In this document: positions 53,326 through 62,829 of the stretch, piece by piece | How the letters are laid out: each line of letters begins with the position of its first letter | How positions within the stretch are numbered: position 1 is the stretch's first letter | Assembly: GCF_003268595.1 (NCBI RefSeq) | Contig: NZ_CP029797.1 | Coordinates: forward strand, 765,501 to 829,500 | Origin: Paraliobacillus zengyii | Lineage (GTDB): Bacteria; Bacillota; Bacilli; Bacillales; Amphibacillaceae | Direction: 5' to 3' | Length of the DNA: 64,000 nucleotides | Position numbers and translations under genes: made by a program | The notes under the pieces: generated by a model | The model's input: only the letters and a program-made list of their open reading frames with translations | Told to the model about the DNA's origin: nothing | The model's database searches: none

Positions 53326-53338
53326 TTTTTATGATTAA
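51650..53338 (+). CDS. IS1182-family transposase, C-terminal frame altered
   Basis: 562-residue transposase, about nine-tenths identical to copy 1 by eye, with the same IDGTKIEANANKF, IVADAGYGSEQNY and YGKRKIDVEPVFGF motifs. The start is ATG 51650 after GGAGGTATCCTT; an upstream frame from 51527 is not the start. A T is missing near the end (TTATTTTGG versus TTATTTTTGG in copy 1), so the frame misses the normal TAG and runs past the IS terminus to a stop at 53336, adding LASYVPASFYD. Activity is probably little affected. Confidence 0.88.
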   Translation: MFKDYNMNQVILPLDFEMKLQENDIAYTIHDLVDQIPDKAFSFFLHETGCPAYHPRMMMKVILCAYTQSVFSGRKIEGLLKDSVRMMWLAQGYEPSYRTINRFRVNEEVQELLRQCFVQFRCQLVKEELIDQEAIFIDGTKIEANANKFTFVWRKAIEKYSANLVEKSNQLYDELLANEIIPEIERESTEELSTKELEKVVEKLEKTVEGYDKQIEESKDVSKRKQLRSARKTPKKYRKQFKDYVARKQKYEKDRLIFEARNSYSKTDHDATFMRMKDDYMNNGQLKAGYNVQIATEGQYTLAYDVFPNPTDVRTFTPFLDKIEESFFELPTYIVADAGYGSEQNYEDVRINRERIPLITYNMYRKEKTKKYKQDPFNTMNWAYDEASDSFRCPNDKKVAFQYLSNRTGKDNFTRSFKVYECEDCSDCPLRSHCTKAKEGNNRKIYYNEKWEQQKAYTKQQLSEKETGKIYGKRKIDVEPVFGFLKANLRFTRMSVRGKKKVENELGFAFMAVNLRKYTAKHAHGPTNPENNPTKKDSDHLPKMIGIFFVILASYVPASFYD

Positions 53339-55053
53339 CGATCTGCAAATTGTATCCGATGTAAGTTGGCGAAGATACCATCTTTGTTTAATAGTTCTTG
53401 ATACGTACCTTGTTCTGCAATCCCGTCATTGGTTACTACGACAACACGATCAGCATCACGAATAGTAGCTAGGCGGTGAGCAATAACTAGTGTTGTACGG
53501 TTTAGAGCTAGTTGATCTAATGATTTTTGAATTATTTTTTCCGTCTGTGTGTCAAGTGCCGATGTTGCTTCATCCAATATTAAAATTGGTGGATTTTTCA
53601 AGAATGTTCGAGCGATAGCTAGGCGCTGTTTTTGTCCACCAGATAGTTTAAGGCCACGCTCACCGATTTGTGTATCATAGCCATTTGGTAGGTCTGCGAT
53701 TACATCATCTAAGTGTGCTTGATGGGCAGCTAATTGTATTTCTTCGATTGTTGCGTCTCTTTTTCCATATGCGATGTTTTCACTTACTGTTCCAGCAAAT
53801 AAAAATACGTCTTGCTGCACGATACCTATTTGTGAGCGAAGCGATTTTTTAGTCATATCGCGTATATCTGTCCCATCGATGGTGATTTCGCCTTGATCAA
53901 TATCATAAAAGCGCGGAATTAAGGAACAAATAGTTGTTTTCCCTGCACCGGATGGACCAACGAACGCAACGGTTTCTCCAGGCTGAATCGCTATATTAAT
54001 ATCTTTCAAAACATTTTTATGTTGGTCATAAGAAAAACCAACCTTGTTAAATTTAATATTCCCTTCAAAAGTTTCAACATCTATTGCATCAGGACGATCT
54101 TGAATGTCTGGCTCTTGTGCGATTAGTTCTTGGAAACGTTTAAATCCAGCCATTCCTTTTGGATAAAGTTCTAACAGTGCACTTACTTTATCAATTGGTT
54201 TAATTAATACATTCGTATAAAGGATGAAACTAACTAATTCACCGTACGATAGATTATCATTAAAGCTAAGCCATGCCCCAACAACTAATACGAGCAATGT
54301 TAAAAGTCGTGTCATCATATAAATACTAGAATGGGTACCAGCCATGACACGGTATGCTTTTATTTTTGCGGTACGAAATAGTCCGTTATCTTTTTTAAAA
54401 CGTTCAATTTCAAAATCCTCGTTTGTAAAAGATTGGACAACGCGCACACCAGAAACTGCATCTTCTACGCGACTATTCACATCGGCAATTTTCCCGTACA
54501 TATTATGCCACGCTTTGTTCATTGCTATATTGCAATAAGTAACCAACGCAATAAGAAATGGCACCATTACAAGCGCTATTAAGGCAAGAGTGGGATTAAT
54601 CGTGAACATGATCCAAAACGCACCAGTAAAAGTCATAATAGAAATAAACAAGTCCTCTGGTCCGTGATGGGCAAGTTCACCAATATCGAACAAATCATTC
54701 GTAATTCTACTCATGATATTACCTGTTTTGGTATTATCAAAAAAACGAAAGGACTGTCGTTGAACATGACCAAATAATTCCTCACGCATGTCGGTTTCAA
54801 TATTAATACCTAACTTATGACCAAGGTAGCTAACGATGTATTGTAACAACGTACTAAATAAGTAGATGACGAGTAATAGAATACTAACGGTCACAATAAC
54901 ATGCCATTTACCTTCGTCTAATAAATCATCGATAAACCATTGGACAGCCAGAGGGAATGCAAGTTCCAATAGTGCGACGATTACTGCACTGCTGAAATCG
55001 ATGATAAATAAGCGTTTGTGCGGTTTATAATAAGAGAAAAATTGTTTTATCAT
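53335..55053 (-). CDS. ABC exporter, fused permease and ATPase
   Basis: 572-residue half-transporter. About six transmembrane helices (residues 15-300), then an ATPase with Walker A GPSGAGKTT, signature LSGGQKQR, Walker B ILILDEATSALD and the switch His (VIAHRLAT). It resembles YgaD/YfiB-type lipid- or drug-exporter homologues of Bacillus. The substrate is unknown. Its stop overlaps the stop of the neighbouring IS2 frame, so the IS inserted right at the 3' end without apparent damage. Confidence 0.9.
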   Translation of the reverse strand: MIKQFFSYYKPHKRLFIIDFSSAVIVALLELAFPLAVQWFIDDLLDEGKWHVIVTVSILLLVIYLFSTLLQYIVSYLGHKLGINIETDMREELFGHVQRQSFRFFDNTKTGNIMSRITNDLFDIGELAHHGPEDLFISIMTFTGAFWIMFTINPTLALIALVMVPFLIALVTYCNIAMNKAWHNMYGKIADVNSRVEDAVSGVRVVQSFTNEDFEIERFKKDNGLFRTAKIKAYRVMAGTHSSIYMMTRLLTLLVLVVGAWLSFNDNLSYGELVSFILYTNVLIKPIDKVSALLELYPKGMAGFKRFQELIAQEPDIQDRPDAIDVETFEGNIKFNKVGFSYDQHKNVLKDINIAIQPGETVAFVGPSGAGKTTICSLIPRFYDIDQGEITIDGTDIRDMTKKSLRSQIGIVQQDVFLFAGTVSENIAYGKRDATIEEIQLAAHQAHLDDVIADLPNGYDTQIGERGLKLSGGQKQRLAIARTFLKNPPILILDEATSALDTQTEKIIQKSLDQLALNRTTLVIAHRLATIRDADRVVVVTNDGIAEQGTYQELLNKDGIFANLHRIQFADR

Positions 55054-55197
55054 GTATGTAACTCCTTATCTAATTCAAATCTTACATATTATATCAAAAA
55101 TTGACGCAAGATGCTTGAATATTGCTATTTTCCTTATTCAAAGATAAGTTCAAATGTTACAATAGTATAGATGTTAAGCGTACAAGGGGAGATAAGG

Positions 55198-56097
55198 ATG
55201 TTAAAAGAGAAGTTATTATTAGTTGATGGATTTAATCTATTAAGTAGAGGCTATTTCGCTACAGCATATAACAAATCAGAAGAAGATCTAACTAAAACAA
55301 GTGACGGTATCTATACAAACGCACTACGTGTATTTTTTCAAAAGTTGTTTAACTTGATTGATCAACATGATATTAGTCACCTCGCGATTGCTTGGGATGT
55401 AAAGCGTGAAGAAACAAGTAGAAGAGTAAAATACGACTTTTATAAGGCTAGTCGTAATGCATTACCTGAGCCACTTATCCAGCAATATGAAACATTAACA
55501 CGTGTTCTGGAGGCTATTGGCATAACACAACTGGTCGTCCCACCGTATGAAGCGGATGATGTTATTGGGACGTTATCAACAAAATGGTCCAATGATACGG
55601 ATAATCACTGTCTTATTTATAGTAACGATAAGGACCTGTTACAGTTATTAGATAAACAAACAACGCAAATCATTGCACAAAAACGGCAAGAAACACTCTA
55701 TACTATCGATCATTTTCAAACGGAATATGGAATTGATTCAAGTCAGTGGATTGATGTCAAGGCATTATTAGGCGATGCAAGTGATAATATTCCAGGATGT
55801 CCAGGAGTCGGAGCGAAATCAGCACTTCCGTTAATTCAGCAATATTTAAATGTCGAGCAATTATTTGAGCAATTAGATGGTTTAGATCCAAAATTCAATC
55901 GGTATAAGAAGAAATTAACTGACGGGAAAGAATCTGTTTTTATTAGTAAAGAGCTTGCGACAATAGAAAGAGATATTTCTCTATTCGATACGTTTGATTT
56001 AAATGAATTGAAGCTTGAAGTGGAACATCATATGGTAGAAGAAGCAATGAAAGGATTGGAATTACGGATTAAATACAAAGGAAAACAAGTGGGATGA
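55198..56097 (+). CDS. 5'-3' exonuclease (PolA N-terminal-like, YpcP family)
   Basis: 299-residue flap-type nuclease. LLLVDGFNLLSRGYFA, YEADDVIGTLS, YSNDKDLLQLL and GDASDNIPGCPGVGAKSAL are the metal-binding and helix-hairpin-helix motifs. It lacks the polymerase domain and likely removes RNA primers. The ATG 55198 follows GGGGAGATAAGG; an in-frame ATG at 55171 is not preferred. Confidence 0.9.
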   Translation: MLKEKLLLVDGFNLLSRGYFATAYNKSEEDLTKTSDGIYTNALRVFFQKLFNLIDQHDISHLAIAWDVKREETSRRVKYDFYKASRNALPEPLIQQYETLTRVLEAIGITQLVVPPYEADDVIGTLSTKWSNDTDNHCLIYSNDKDLLQLLDKQTTQIIAQKRQETLYTIDHFQTEYGIDSSQWIDVKALLGDASDNIPGCPGVGAKSALPLIQQYLNVEQLFEQLDGLDPKFNRYKKKLTDGKESVFISKELATIERDISLFDTFDLNELKLEVEHHMVEEAMKGLELRIKYKGKQVG

Positions 56098-56176
56098 ATC
56101 TTATTAGTAAAGGTTCATATCTAGGGAAATATATACTTCTTTCGGTATATAATATTAATGATCAAGGAGGAAAGAG

Positions 56177-57070
56177 ATGAAACCTGTAACAGTTTATCAT
56201 TATGATGCATTTAGTTCTGAAAAGAATAAGGGAAATCCTGCAGGAGTGGTGTTAGATACAGAAGGTCTAAAAGAAGTGGATATGCAAAAAATTGCTCTTG
56301 AAGTAGGTTTTAATGAAACTGTGTTTGTAGGGCCATCTTCAGTAGCGGATTATCATTTGCGTTTTTTTACACCAGGTCATGAGATGCCTTTATGTGGTCA
56401 TGCGACGATTGCGTCCATCTATGCTTTACAAACAAAAGGCATCTTGAAAGACAAAGTAGACATTACAATTGAAACAAAAGCAGGTATTTTACCGATTTAT
56501 ATAGTAGATGATCCATCGGCTAAAAGAATATATATAAAGATGGAACAGATAGCACCGAAGTTTAAAGACTTCAATGGTTCAAAACAAGAATTAGCAGAGT
56601 CAATGGGACTATTAGTAGAAGATATTGATCACGACTTACCAATTGTATATGGCAATACGGGAACATGGACACTTCTGGTTCCAATCAAAAAGTTAGCTAG
56701 TTTTGTAGAGATGAATCCGGATAATAATCGTTTCCCAGCGATTTTAAATGAGATGCCACGTGTCTCTGTTCATCCGTTTTGTTTCGAAACACATGATGCA
56801 AAAGCTACAATGCATGCACGTCATTTTTCATCACCTTTTTCAGGAACAAAAGAAGATGCTGTTACAGGTACTGCATCAGGTGTAATGGGTGCATACTATG
56901 CTACCTATGTCGCACCAGCTAGCTCTGAATTTAATTTAATCGTCGAGCAAGGATTAGAAATGAATAAAGACGGGCGTGTTCATGTATATGTCAAGAAAAA
57001 GCAGGCAGAACTTGCTGTCAGTATTCAGGGGACTGCTGTTTATGTAACAAGCTTTATAGTGAAAATATAA
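56177..57070 (+). CDS. PhzF-family isomerase/epimerase-like protein
   Basis: 297-residue PhzF-fold protein (phenazine biosynthesis family). YHYDAFSSEKNKGNPAGVVL, GFNETVFV with the catalytic Glu near residue 47, FFTPGHEMPLCGHATIA, and DAVTGTASGVMGAYY. Members isomerise various substrates and most have no known role; phenazine synthesis is unlikely here. GGAGG precedes the ATG. Confidence 0.85.
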   Translation: MKPVTVYHYDAFSSEKNKGNPAGVVLDTEGLKEVDMQKIALEVGFNETVFVGPSSVADYHLRFFTPGHEMPLCGHATIASIYALQTKGILKDKVDITIETKAGILPIYIVDDPSAKRIYIKMEQIAPKFKDFNGSKQELAESMGLLVEDIDHDLPIVYGNTGTWTLLVPIKKLASFVEMNPDNNRFPAILNEMPRVSVHPFCFETHDAKATMHARHFSSPFSGTKEDAVTGTASGVMGAYYATYVAPASSEFNLIVEQGLEMNKDGRVHVYVKKKQAELAVSIQGTAVYVTSFIVKI

Positions 57071-57071
57071 C

Positions 57072-57100
57072 TTGACAAGTATTTCTATTAATCGTATGAT
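57072..57100 (+). promoter_or_regulatory. SigA promoter of the riboswitch-ATPase transcript
   Basis: TTGACA (57072-57077), 17-bp spacer, TATGAT (57095-57100). A near-perfect SigA promoter just upstream of the riboswitch. Confidence 0.8.
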
Positions 57101-57107
57101 GAATTTA

Positions 57108-57240
57108 ATATTAAAGGGGAGTAGCTGCTACAATTATGTCGTCATTACGAGAAGAATCTCCGGCATAGTTGGCAACCGACGTTGTTAGCAAGACCTTTAT
57201 CGTTTGTGTTTACAAACGGTAAAGGTCTTTTTTTTATTGG
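57108..57240 (+). ncRNA. yybP-ykoY manganese riboswitch with terminator
   Basis: The conserved parts AAAGGGGAGTAGC (57113-57125) and TTAGCAAGACCTTTA (57185-57199) around the three-way junction match the yybP-ykoY Mn2+ riboswitch. A strong terminator (57191-57207 pairing with 57212-57228, then eight or more T) shares bases with the aptamer. Mn2+ binding should favour antitermination and turn on the P-type ATPase downstream. Confidence 0.92.
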
Positions 57241-57385
57241 TTTTAATCTGCAGTTTTGGTTTAAACTATATCTAATAGGGCTAATGATGGAAATAGCAGT
57301 ATTTTGGAAAAGGATATTAGAAATAGCAATTTATTAATAGCACTTAACTAAAAGCTAGTAGATTTAAGAGGAGATGATAAAACAA

Positions 57386-60031
57386 ATGGAATTTTATCGT
57401 GCAGATAAAGATACTGTTCTAAAAGAAGTTGAAGCAACGGAAGAAGGACTCTCATCAGCAGAAGTAACACAGCGGGTGGAACGAGATGGTTATAACGAAT
57501 TTGAAGATAAAGAAAAAGTACCGACTTGGAAATTATTCTTAGAAACATTTAAAGATGCCATGGTAATTGTCTTATTGGTTGCAGCAGGTGTGCAGCTGTT
57601 ACTAGGTGAGGTTGTTGAAACAATCGTCATTGTATTTGTTTTAATAATGAATGCAATAATTAGTGTTGTGCAAACTAAGAAAGCAGAAAGTTCACTCGAT
57701 GCTTTAAGGGATATGTCTGCACCGGAAGCAAAAGTTATGCGAAATGGAACGAAACAAACTGTTCCAGCTAGGGAATTAGTTCAAGGAGATATTGTATACT
57801 TAGAAGCTGGTGATTTCATTCCAGCAGATGGCCGCATTTTAGATAATGGTTCCTTAAAAGTAAATGAAGGAATGCTTACTGGTGAATCAGAAGCTGTCGA
57901 AAAAACGGTAGGCGTAATTGAGGAAGAATCCGCATTAGGTGATCGAACAAATATGGTATTTAGTAGCTCCCTTGTGGTATACGGACGTGCAACTTTTGTT
58001 GTAACAGGTACAGGCGAGAAAACTGAGATCGGTAAAATAGCAACTTTACTATCTACAGCCGAACAAAAACAAACACCACTTCAGCGTAAATTAGACGTAT
58101 TTAGTAAAAAATTAGGAATTGGAATCTTACTATTATCCGTTGCCATTTTTGCTATACAAGCAGCACGTATTTGGTTAGGTGATGAAAATGTTGATGTAAC
58201 AACAGAAATATTAAATGCTTTGATGTTTGCAGTAGCAGTAGCTGTTGCTGCAATTCCAGAAGCGCTTAGCTCGATTGTAACAATCGTTTTATCTGTAGGA
58301 ACGAATAAAATGGCAAAGCAACATGCGATTATCAGAAAGCTTCCTGCCGTTGAAACACTCGGTTCTACAAGTGTTATTTGTACAGATAAAACAGGAACAT
58401 TAACACAGAACAAGATGACGATTACAGATTACTTTATTCCTGGAGATGGTGAAAAAGAACATCTTCCTGAAAGTCCAACTAATTGGAATGAATCAGAACG
58501 TCTATTAGTTGATATTGCAGTTCTTTGTAATGATTCATACATCAATAATGATGGAAAAGAAGTTGGCGATCCAACAGAGGTTGCGTTAATAAACTTTGCT
58601 AATAAGAATAATCAAGATTATCAAGAATTGCGTGATACGTATAAGAGGGAAGCAGAATTACCTTTTGACTCTGATCGTAAACTGATGTCTACACTTCATA
58701 CGATTAAAGGCGAGAAATTGATGCTAACAAAAGGTGGACCTGATGTTGTCTTCAACCGTGCAAGCTATATCTTAGTTAACGGCGAAGAACAACCACTAAC
58801 AGACGAATGGAAAGAAAAACTGCATATAGCGAATGAAGATTATTCTAAACAAGCATTGCGTGTATTAGCTTACGGTTATAAACGATTTAATCAAGATAAA
58901 GATACAGTAGAACTTGATGATGAATATGATTTAGTTTTAGTCGGTCTTACGGCAATGATGGATCCGCCACGGGATGCTGTCTTTGGATCAATTGAACAAA
59001 CGAAAAAAGCTGGTATTAAAACGGTTATGATTACTGGCGATCATAAGACGACAGCAGAAGCAATTGGAAGACAAATTGGTCTGATGGATGAGGATGACAT
59101 TGCCTTAACTGGACAGGAACTAGATGCTTTATCAGAAGAAGAACTGAATGAAAAATTAGAAAAAATTTCTGTTTATGCTCGTGTATCTCCTGAAAATAAG
59201 ATTCGGATTGTTCGCGCATGGCAGAATAAAGACCAAATTAGTGCGATGACAGGTGACGGGGTAAATGACGCACCAGCTCTAAAACAAGCCGATATTGGTA
59301 TTGCAATGGGAAGTGGAACAGATGTAGCAAAAGACTCTGCTGCAATGATACTAACAGATGATAATTTTGTATCAATTGTTAGTGCAGTTGGTGTAGGTCG
59401 TACTGTCTTTGATAACATCAAAAAAGCAATAGGTTATTTATTTGCTGGAAACTTAGGTGCGATTATTGCTATATTATTTGCTGTTATATTCGGATGGGCA
59501 AATCCATTTACAGCGTTACAACTTTTATTCATTAATCTTGTAAATGATTCATTACCAGCAATCGCGCTAGGTATGGAAAAATCAGAACCAGATGTAATGA
59601 AACGAAAACCGCGTCGTGTTGATGAAGGGATTTTTGCAGGTGGAACAATGCGGTCGGTTGTGACACGTGGAACCTTGATTGGTATTGCGGTAATAATTTC
59701 TCACTTTATTGGTTTACAACATTCCGATGAAATGGGTGTAGCGATGGCATTTACGACGTTGATTTTATCTCGTACCCTACAAACGTTTGCCGCTAGATCA
59801 AATACACAAACAATTTTTGGTGTTGGTCTATTAACGAATAAATATGTACTTGGTGCTGTAGCTCTTTGTTTCGCTTTGTATAGCCTAACAATCTTACCGT
59901 TCACGCGTGATATTTTCGCTATTCCAACAACATTTGGTTGGAATGATTGGATTATTGCAACTGGACTAGCTATTGGTGCAGTAATTATGATGGAAGTTGT
60001 GAAAGTTATCTTTCATAAATTCAAAAAATAA
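57386..60031 (+). CDS. P-type cation ATPase (Ca2+/Mn2+ type, manganese-riboswitch controlled)
   Basis: 881-residue P-type ATPase of the P2A (SERCA/PacL/YloB) group. Features: TGES, phosphorylation site CDKTGTLTQNKM, MITGDHKTTAE, TGDGVNDAPALKQADIG and about ten transmembrane helices; helix 4 has PEAL (VAAIPEALSSIV). Usual family length. The Mn2+ riboswitch upstream suggests manganese efflux rather than only calcium transport. AGAGGAG precedes; the ATG at 57386 is taken because the ATG at 57374 is too close to the SD sequence. A terminator follows. Confidence 0.9.
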   Translation: MEFYRADKDTVLKEVEATEEGLSSAEVTQRVERDGYNEFEDKEKVPTWKLFLETFKDAMVIVLLVAAGVQLLLGEVVETIVIVFVLIMNAIISVVQTKKAESSLDALRDMSAPEAKVMRNGTKQTVPARELVQGDIVYLEAGDFIPADGRILDNGSLKVNEGMLTGESEAVEKTVGVIEEESALGDRTNMVFSSSLVVYGRATFVVTGTGEKTEIGKIATLLSTAEQKQTPLQRKLDVFSKKLGIGILLLSVAIFAIQAARIWLGDENVDVTTEILNALMFAVAVAVAAIPEALSSIVTIVLSVGTNKMAKQHAIIRKLPAVETLGSTSVICTDKTGTLTQNKMTITDYFIPGDGEKEHLPESPTNWNESERLLVDIAVLCNDSYINNDGKEVGDPTEVALINFANKNNQDYQELRDTYKREAELPFDSDRKLMSTLHTIKGEKLMLTKGGPDVVFNRASYILVNGEEQPLTDEWKEKLHIANEDYSKQALRVLAYGYKRFNQDKDTVELDDEYDLVLVGLTAMMDPPRDAVFGSIEQTKKAGIKTVMITGDHKTTAEAIGRQIGLMDEDDIALTGQELDALSEEELNEKLEKISVYARVSPENKIRIVRAWQNKDQISAMTGDGVNDAPALKQADIGIAMGSGTDVAKDSAAMILTDDNFVSIVSAVGVGRTVFDNIKKAIGYLFAGNLGAIIAILFAVIFGWANPFTALQLLFINLVNDSLPAIALGMEKSEPDVMKRKPRRVDEGIFAGGTMRSVVTRGTLIGIAVIISHFIGLQHSDEMGVAMAFTTLILSRTLQTFAARSNTQTIFGVGLLTNKYVLGAVALCFALYSLTILPFTRDIFAIPTTFGWNDWIIATGLAIGAVIMMEVVKVIFHKFKK

Positions 60032-60038
60032 TATCAAA

Positions 60039-60071
60039 AAAATCCTTGGTTAAAAGCCAAGGATTTTTTTT
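60039..60071 (+). terminator. Terminator after the P-type ATPase gene
   Basis: AAATCCTTGG (60040-60049) / CCAAGGATTT (60057-60066), followed by a T-run. Confidence 0.85.
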
Positions 60072-60174
60072 GGTATTTTCAATATACTATAATGTAGTTA
60101 TCTGATTATTAGTGTTATAATTGATATAGGTAAAAATTACTATTTGAATATTTTTTTATAAAGGGGTTAGCTAC

Positions 60175-61848
60175 TTGAACTACGATCAACTATGTTACCA
60201 GGATGTTTTAAATGGAATACAGGATATGGTGTTTGTAATGCGTGTCAGTGACGATCTAGAATATTTTTACTATGAGTTTGTTAATAAGCGAGCGATGTTA
60301 ATGACTGGTTATAAATCAGACGTAATTGGACAGGAAATAGCTAATGTTAACTCACATAATCTTACAAAATTCTTATACGAAAAATATAGAGAAGTAGTCA
60401 AAGGAAGAAAACCACTTACATATGAAGACAATTTCCATTCGAATAATAGAGAAGAAAAAATTAGTGAAAATACCTTAACCCCATTAATTGTTGACGATAA
60501 GGTTGTAAGAGTTGTTACTGTAACACGTGATATTACGCAACTAAAACGGGCAGAACTGAATAGAGAAAGATCAGATGAAAAATTAAAGATTAGTCGGCAA
60601 CGCTATAAATCATTATTTGAACACAATCCAGATGCCATTCTCCATTTAGATTTGAATGGTAAATTAATGCGAGAAAATCATGTGTTTAAACACCTTACTG
60701 GAAAGAAACCAGGAAGTTTAAAAGGTATTTCGATGCTTAAACTTATTGCTGAAAAGGATAAAGATAAAGTTAAACAAGCATTTGCTGAGGCAATTAGAGG
60801 AAAACCAACTTATTTTGAAACGATCCTATCTACAGCTTATGTGAAAGAGGCGTTTTTACAGGTTAAATTAGCACCTATTATTTTAAAAGATACAATTAAC
60901 GGCGTCTATGCGATTATAAAGGATATGACAACAGAGCATAGGGCGAAAGAGAATTTAATTGAAAGCGAAGAAAAGTTTCGTCTTATTACGGAGAATTCTT
61001 ATGATTTAATTACGCTAGTAAATAAGTGTGGGAAGATAATTTATGCGTCACCCTCACATACATTTGTTCTCGGTTTCCCTTCACAAGCTTTTATTGGTAA
61101 GTCATTATTACATTTAGTTCATAAAGCTGATGAGCCTCTAGTTGAAAAGGCATTAGCAGAATCTATTAAGGATAAATTTTCATTTTCTATTGAATTTAGA
61201 GTAATGAATAGTGAAAAGGAATGGCTTTGGTTTGAACTAAATGGACAACCAGTATTCTCACAAAATGGTGAACTAAAGCATATGGTTGCTGTTGGCCGAG
61301 ATATTACAGTTAGAAAACGATATGAAGATAGTTTAAAAAGATTAGCATATCGTGACTTTTTAACAAATTTACCGAATCGACGTTTGTTTCAAGATCATTT
61401 ATATAAACTACTTGCTTCTTATGAGAGAAATGAAAAAGAATTTGCTGTTATGATACTTGATTTAGATGATTTTAAAAAGATAAATGATGAAATGGGTCAT
61501 GATGCTGGAGATGAAGTGATAGTTGAATTTGGACGTCGTTTGCAATTTTCCACTCGAGAGATGGACATAGTAGCTCGGATGGGCGGGGATGAATTTCTCA
61601 TTTTATTAACAGAAATAGAAGCGGATAAAAATGTAGTACATGTAGTTGAACGAATCGAATCAGAAATTTCAAAACCTTGGGAAATAGCAGGGCGGATGTT
61701 TCACATGAGTTCAAGTATTGGGGTGGTCATTCCAAAGTGTAAAGGCTTTACAGTAGAGGGGTTAATTAAACAAGCTGACCTAGCGTTATATCAAGCCAAA
61801 AACACTGGAAAAAATAAGTCAATAATCACTGTTTGTAATAGTAAGTAA
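60175..61848 (+). CDS. PAS-domain diguanylate cyclase
   Basis: 557-residue soluble sensor with three PAS domains (about 5-125, 135-260 and 265-385) and a C-terminal GGDEF domain (about 390-553). The active-site motif is MGGDEF, and DFLTNLPNRRLF marks the start of the cyclase domain. It should make c-di-GMP in response to a signal bound by the PAS domains. No transmembrane helix. The start is TTG, with GGGG about 10 bp upstream; no ATG is near. Confidence 0.9.
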   Translation: MNYDQLCYQDVLNGIQDMVFVMRVSDDLEYFYYEFVNKRAMLMTGYKSDVIGQEIANVNSHNLTKFLYEKYREVVKGRKPLTYEDNFHSNNREEKISENTLTPLIVDDKVVRVVTVTRDITQLKRAELNRERSDEKLKISRQRYKSLFEHNPDAILHLDLNGKLMRENHVFKHLTGKKPGSLKGISMLKLIAEKDKDKVKQAFAEAIRGKPTYFETILSTAYVKEAFLQVKLAPIILKDTINGVYAIIKDMTTEHRAKENLIESEEKFRLITENSYDLITLVNKCGKIIYASPSHTFVLGFPSQAFIGKSLLHLVHKADEPLVEKALAESIKDKFSFSIEFRVMNSEKEWLWFELNGQPVFSQNGELKHMVAVGRDITVRKRYEDSLKRLAYRDFLTNLPNRRLFQDHLYKLLASYERNEKEFAVMILDLDDFKKINDEMGHDAGDEVIVEFGRRLQFSTREMDIVARMGGDEFLILLTEIEADKNVVHVVERIESEISKPWEIAGRMFHMSSSIGVVIPKCKGFTVEGLIKQADLALYQAKNTGKNKSIITVCNSK

Positions 61849-61944
61849 AAGTGATTGAAATTATATGGTATCCTTTTTACCATATAATGTGTCATAATAT
61901 ATGGTAACGCTTACTTGTAATATAAATTAACTTGGAGGAAGAAA

Positions 61945-62568
61945 ATGATGAATAAAAGGATTGTATTTATAGGTGACAGTATTACAGAATGGGGGAAAGA
62001 ACAGGGTCTAGACAATATAGGAACTGGTTACGTAAAATATATTTATGACTATTTGTTAGTAAGCGATCCACAAGATTTCCCTGAAATAATTAATTGCGGA
62101 ATTGGTGGAGATCGAATTACAGATTTAGCTAACCGTTGGCAACAAGATGTAGTTGATCTTCAGCCAGACATATTATCTATTTCTGTTGGAATAAATGATG
62201 TTTGGAGACAACTTGATGAACCAGAAATAGAACAAGTTATGCCAGAGAAATTTGAATTGATTTATCGAGAGCTTTTGCTAAAAACATTAAAAGAAACAAA
62301 TGCAACGATTATTATTATGGAGCCAACAGTTATTGGAGAAGAAATAAAATCTGAAGGTAATAAAAAACTACAAGCGTATGTACAAATTATTGCTAAACTT
62401 GCAACTGAATTTAATCTTATAGTTGTCCCAACACATCAAGCTTTTCTTACTTATTTACAAGCTAACAATGAGCATGAGCTCACAATAGATGGAGTGCATA
62501 TGAATGATGTTGGTAATCTATTAATGGCAAAAACATGGTTAGAAACATATAATAAATTAAATGCTTAA
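61945..62568 (+). CDS. SGNH/GDSL-family hydrolase
   Basis: 207-residue SGNH esterase, probably cytoplasmic. GDSITEWG with Ser near residue 12, GIGGDRITDL, SVGINDVW with Asn, and DGVHMNDVG with Asp and His. It may act on lipids, acetyl or other esters; the substrate is unknown. GGAGG is 7 bp before the ATG. Confidence 0.88.
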   Translation: MMNKRIVFIGDSITEWGKEQGLDNIGTGYVKYIYDYLLVSDPQDFPEIINCGIGGDRITDLANRWQQDVVDLQPDILSISVGINDVWRQLDEPEIEQVMPEKFELIYRELLLKTLKETNATIIIMEPTVIGEEIKSEGNKKLQAYVQIIAKLATEFNLIVVPTHQAFLTYLQANNEHELTIDGVHMNDVGNLLMAKTWLETYNKLNA

Positions 62569-62578
62569 CAAAAGAAAG

Positions 62579-62618
62579 TGAGCGATCAAGGCATAAAAGA
62601 TTAAACTTTGATCGCTCA
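62579..62618. terminator. Bidirectional terminator
   Basis: Stem TGAGCGATCAA (62579-62589) / TTGATCGCTCA (62608-62618). The plus strand continues into AGACTTTCCTTT and the minus strand is moderately T-rich. It lies between the SGNH gene and the small membrane protein gene on the other strand. Confidence 0.65.
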
Positions 62619-62640
62619 AGACTTTCCTTTATTAAATTCA

Positions 62641-62775
62641 CTATCTACGCAACATTTTGGCAATAAATACAACCAAAGCAATTACTAGTAGAATGTGGAC
62701 AAGGCCACCTGCAACTTCAAATGCAAACCCAAGTATCCATGCTAGTAATAAAATTCCTATAATAGTCCAAATCAT
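62641..62775 (-). CDS. 44-residue membrane protein, lmo0937 family
   Basis: Small gene on the minus strand: starts MIWTIIGILLLAWILGFAFE, ends FIAKMLRR, with two hydrophobic segments flanking a Gly-Gly-Leu-Val-His turn. This matches the lmo0937-type short membrane proteins in Firmicutes, which have no known role. GGAG stands 11 bp before the ATG at 62775. The gene is flanked by a hairpin terminator. Confidence 0.8.
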   Translation of the reverse strand: MIWTIIGILLLAWILGFAFEVAGGLVHILLVIALVVFIAKMLRR

Positions 62776-62829
62776 TTATTTTCACACTCCTTTATACTTC
62801 ATAACTTACCCGTATATACTAAAAGTAAA

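Noticed and set aside
61902..61915. cre-like TGGTAACGCTTACT upstream of the SGNH gene
   Set aside because: At least two consensus positions fail, including the last base; not strong enough to list.
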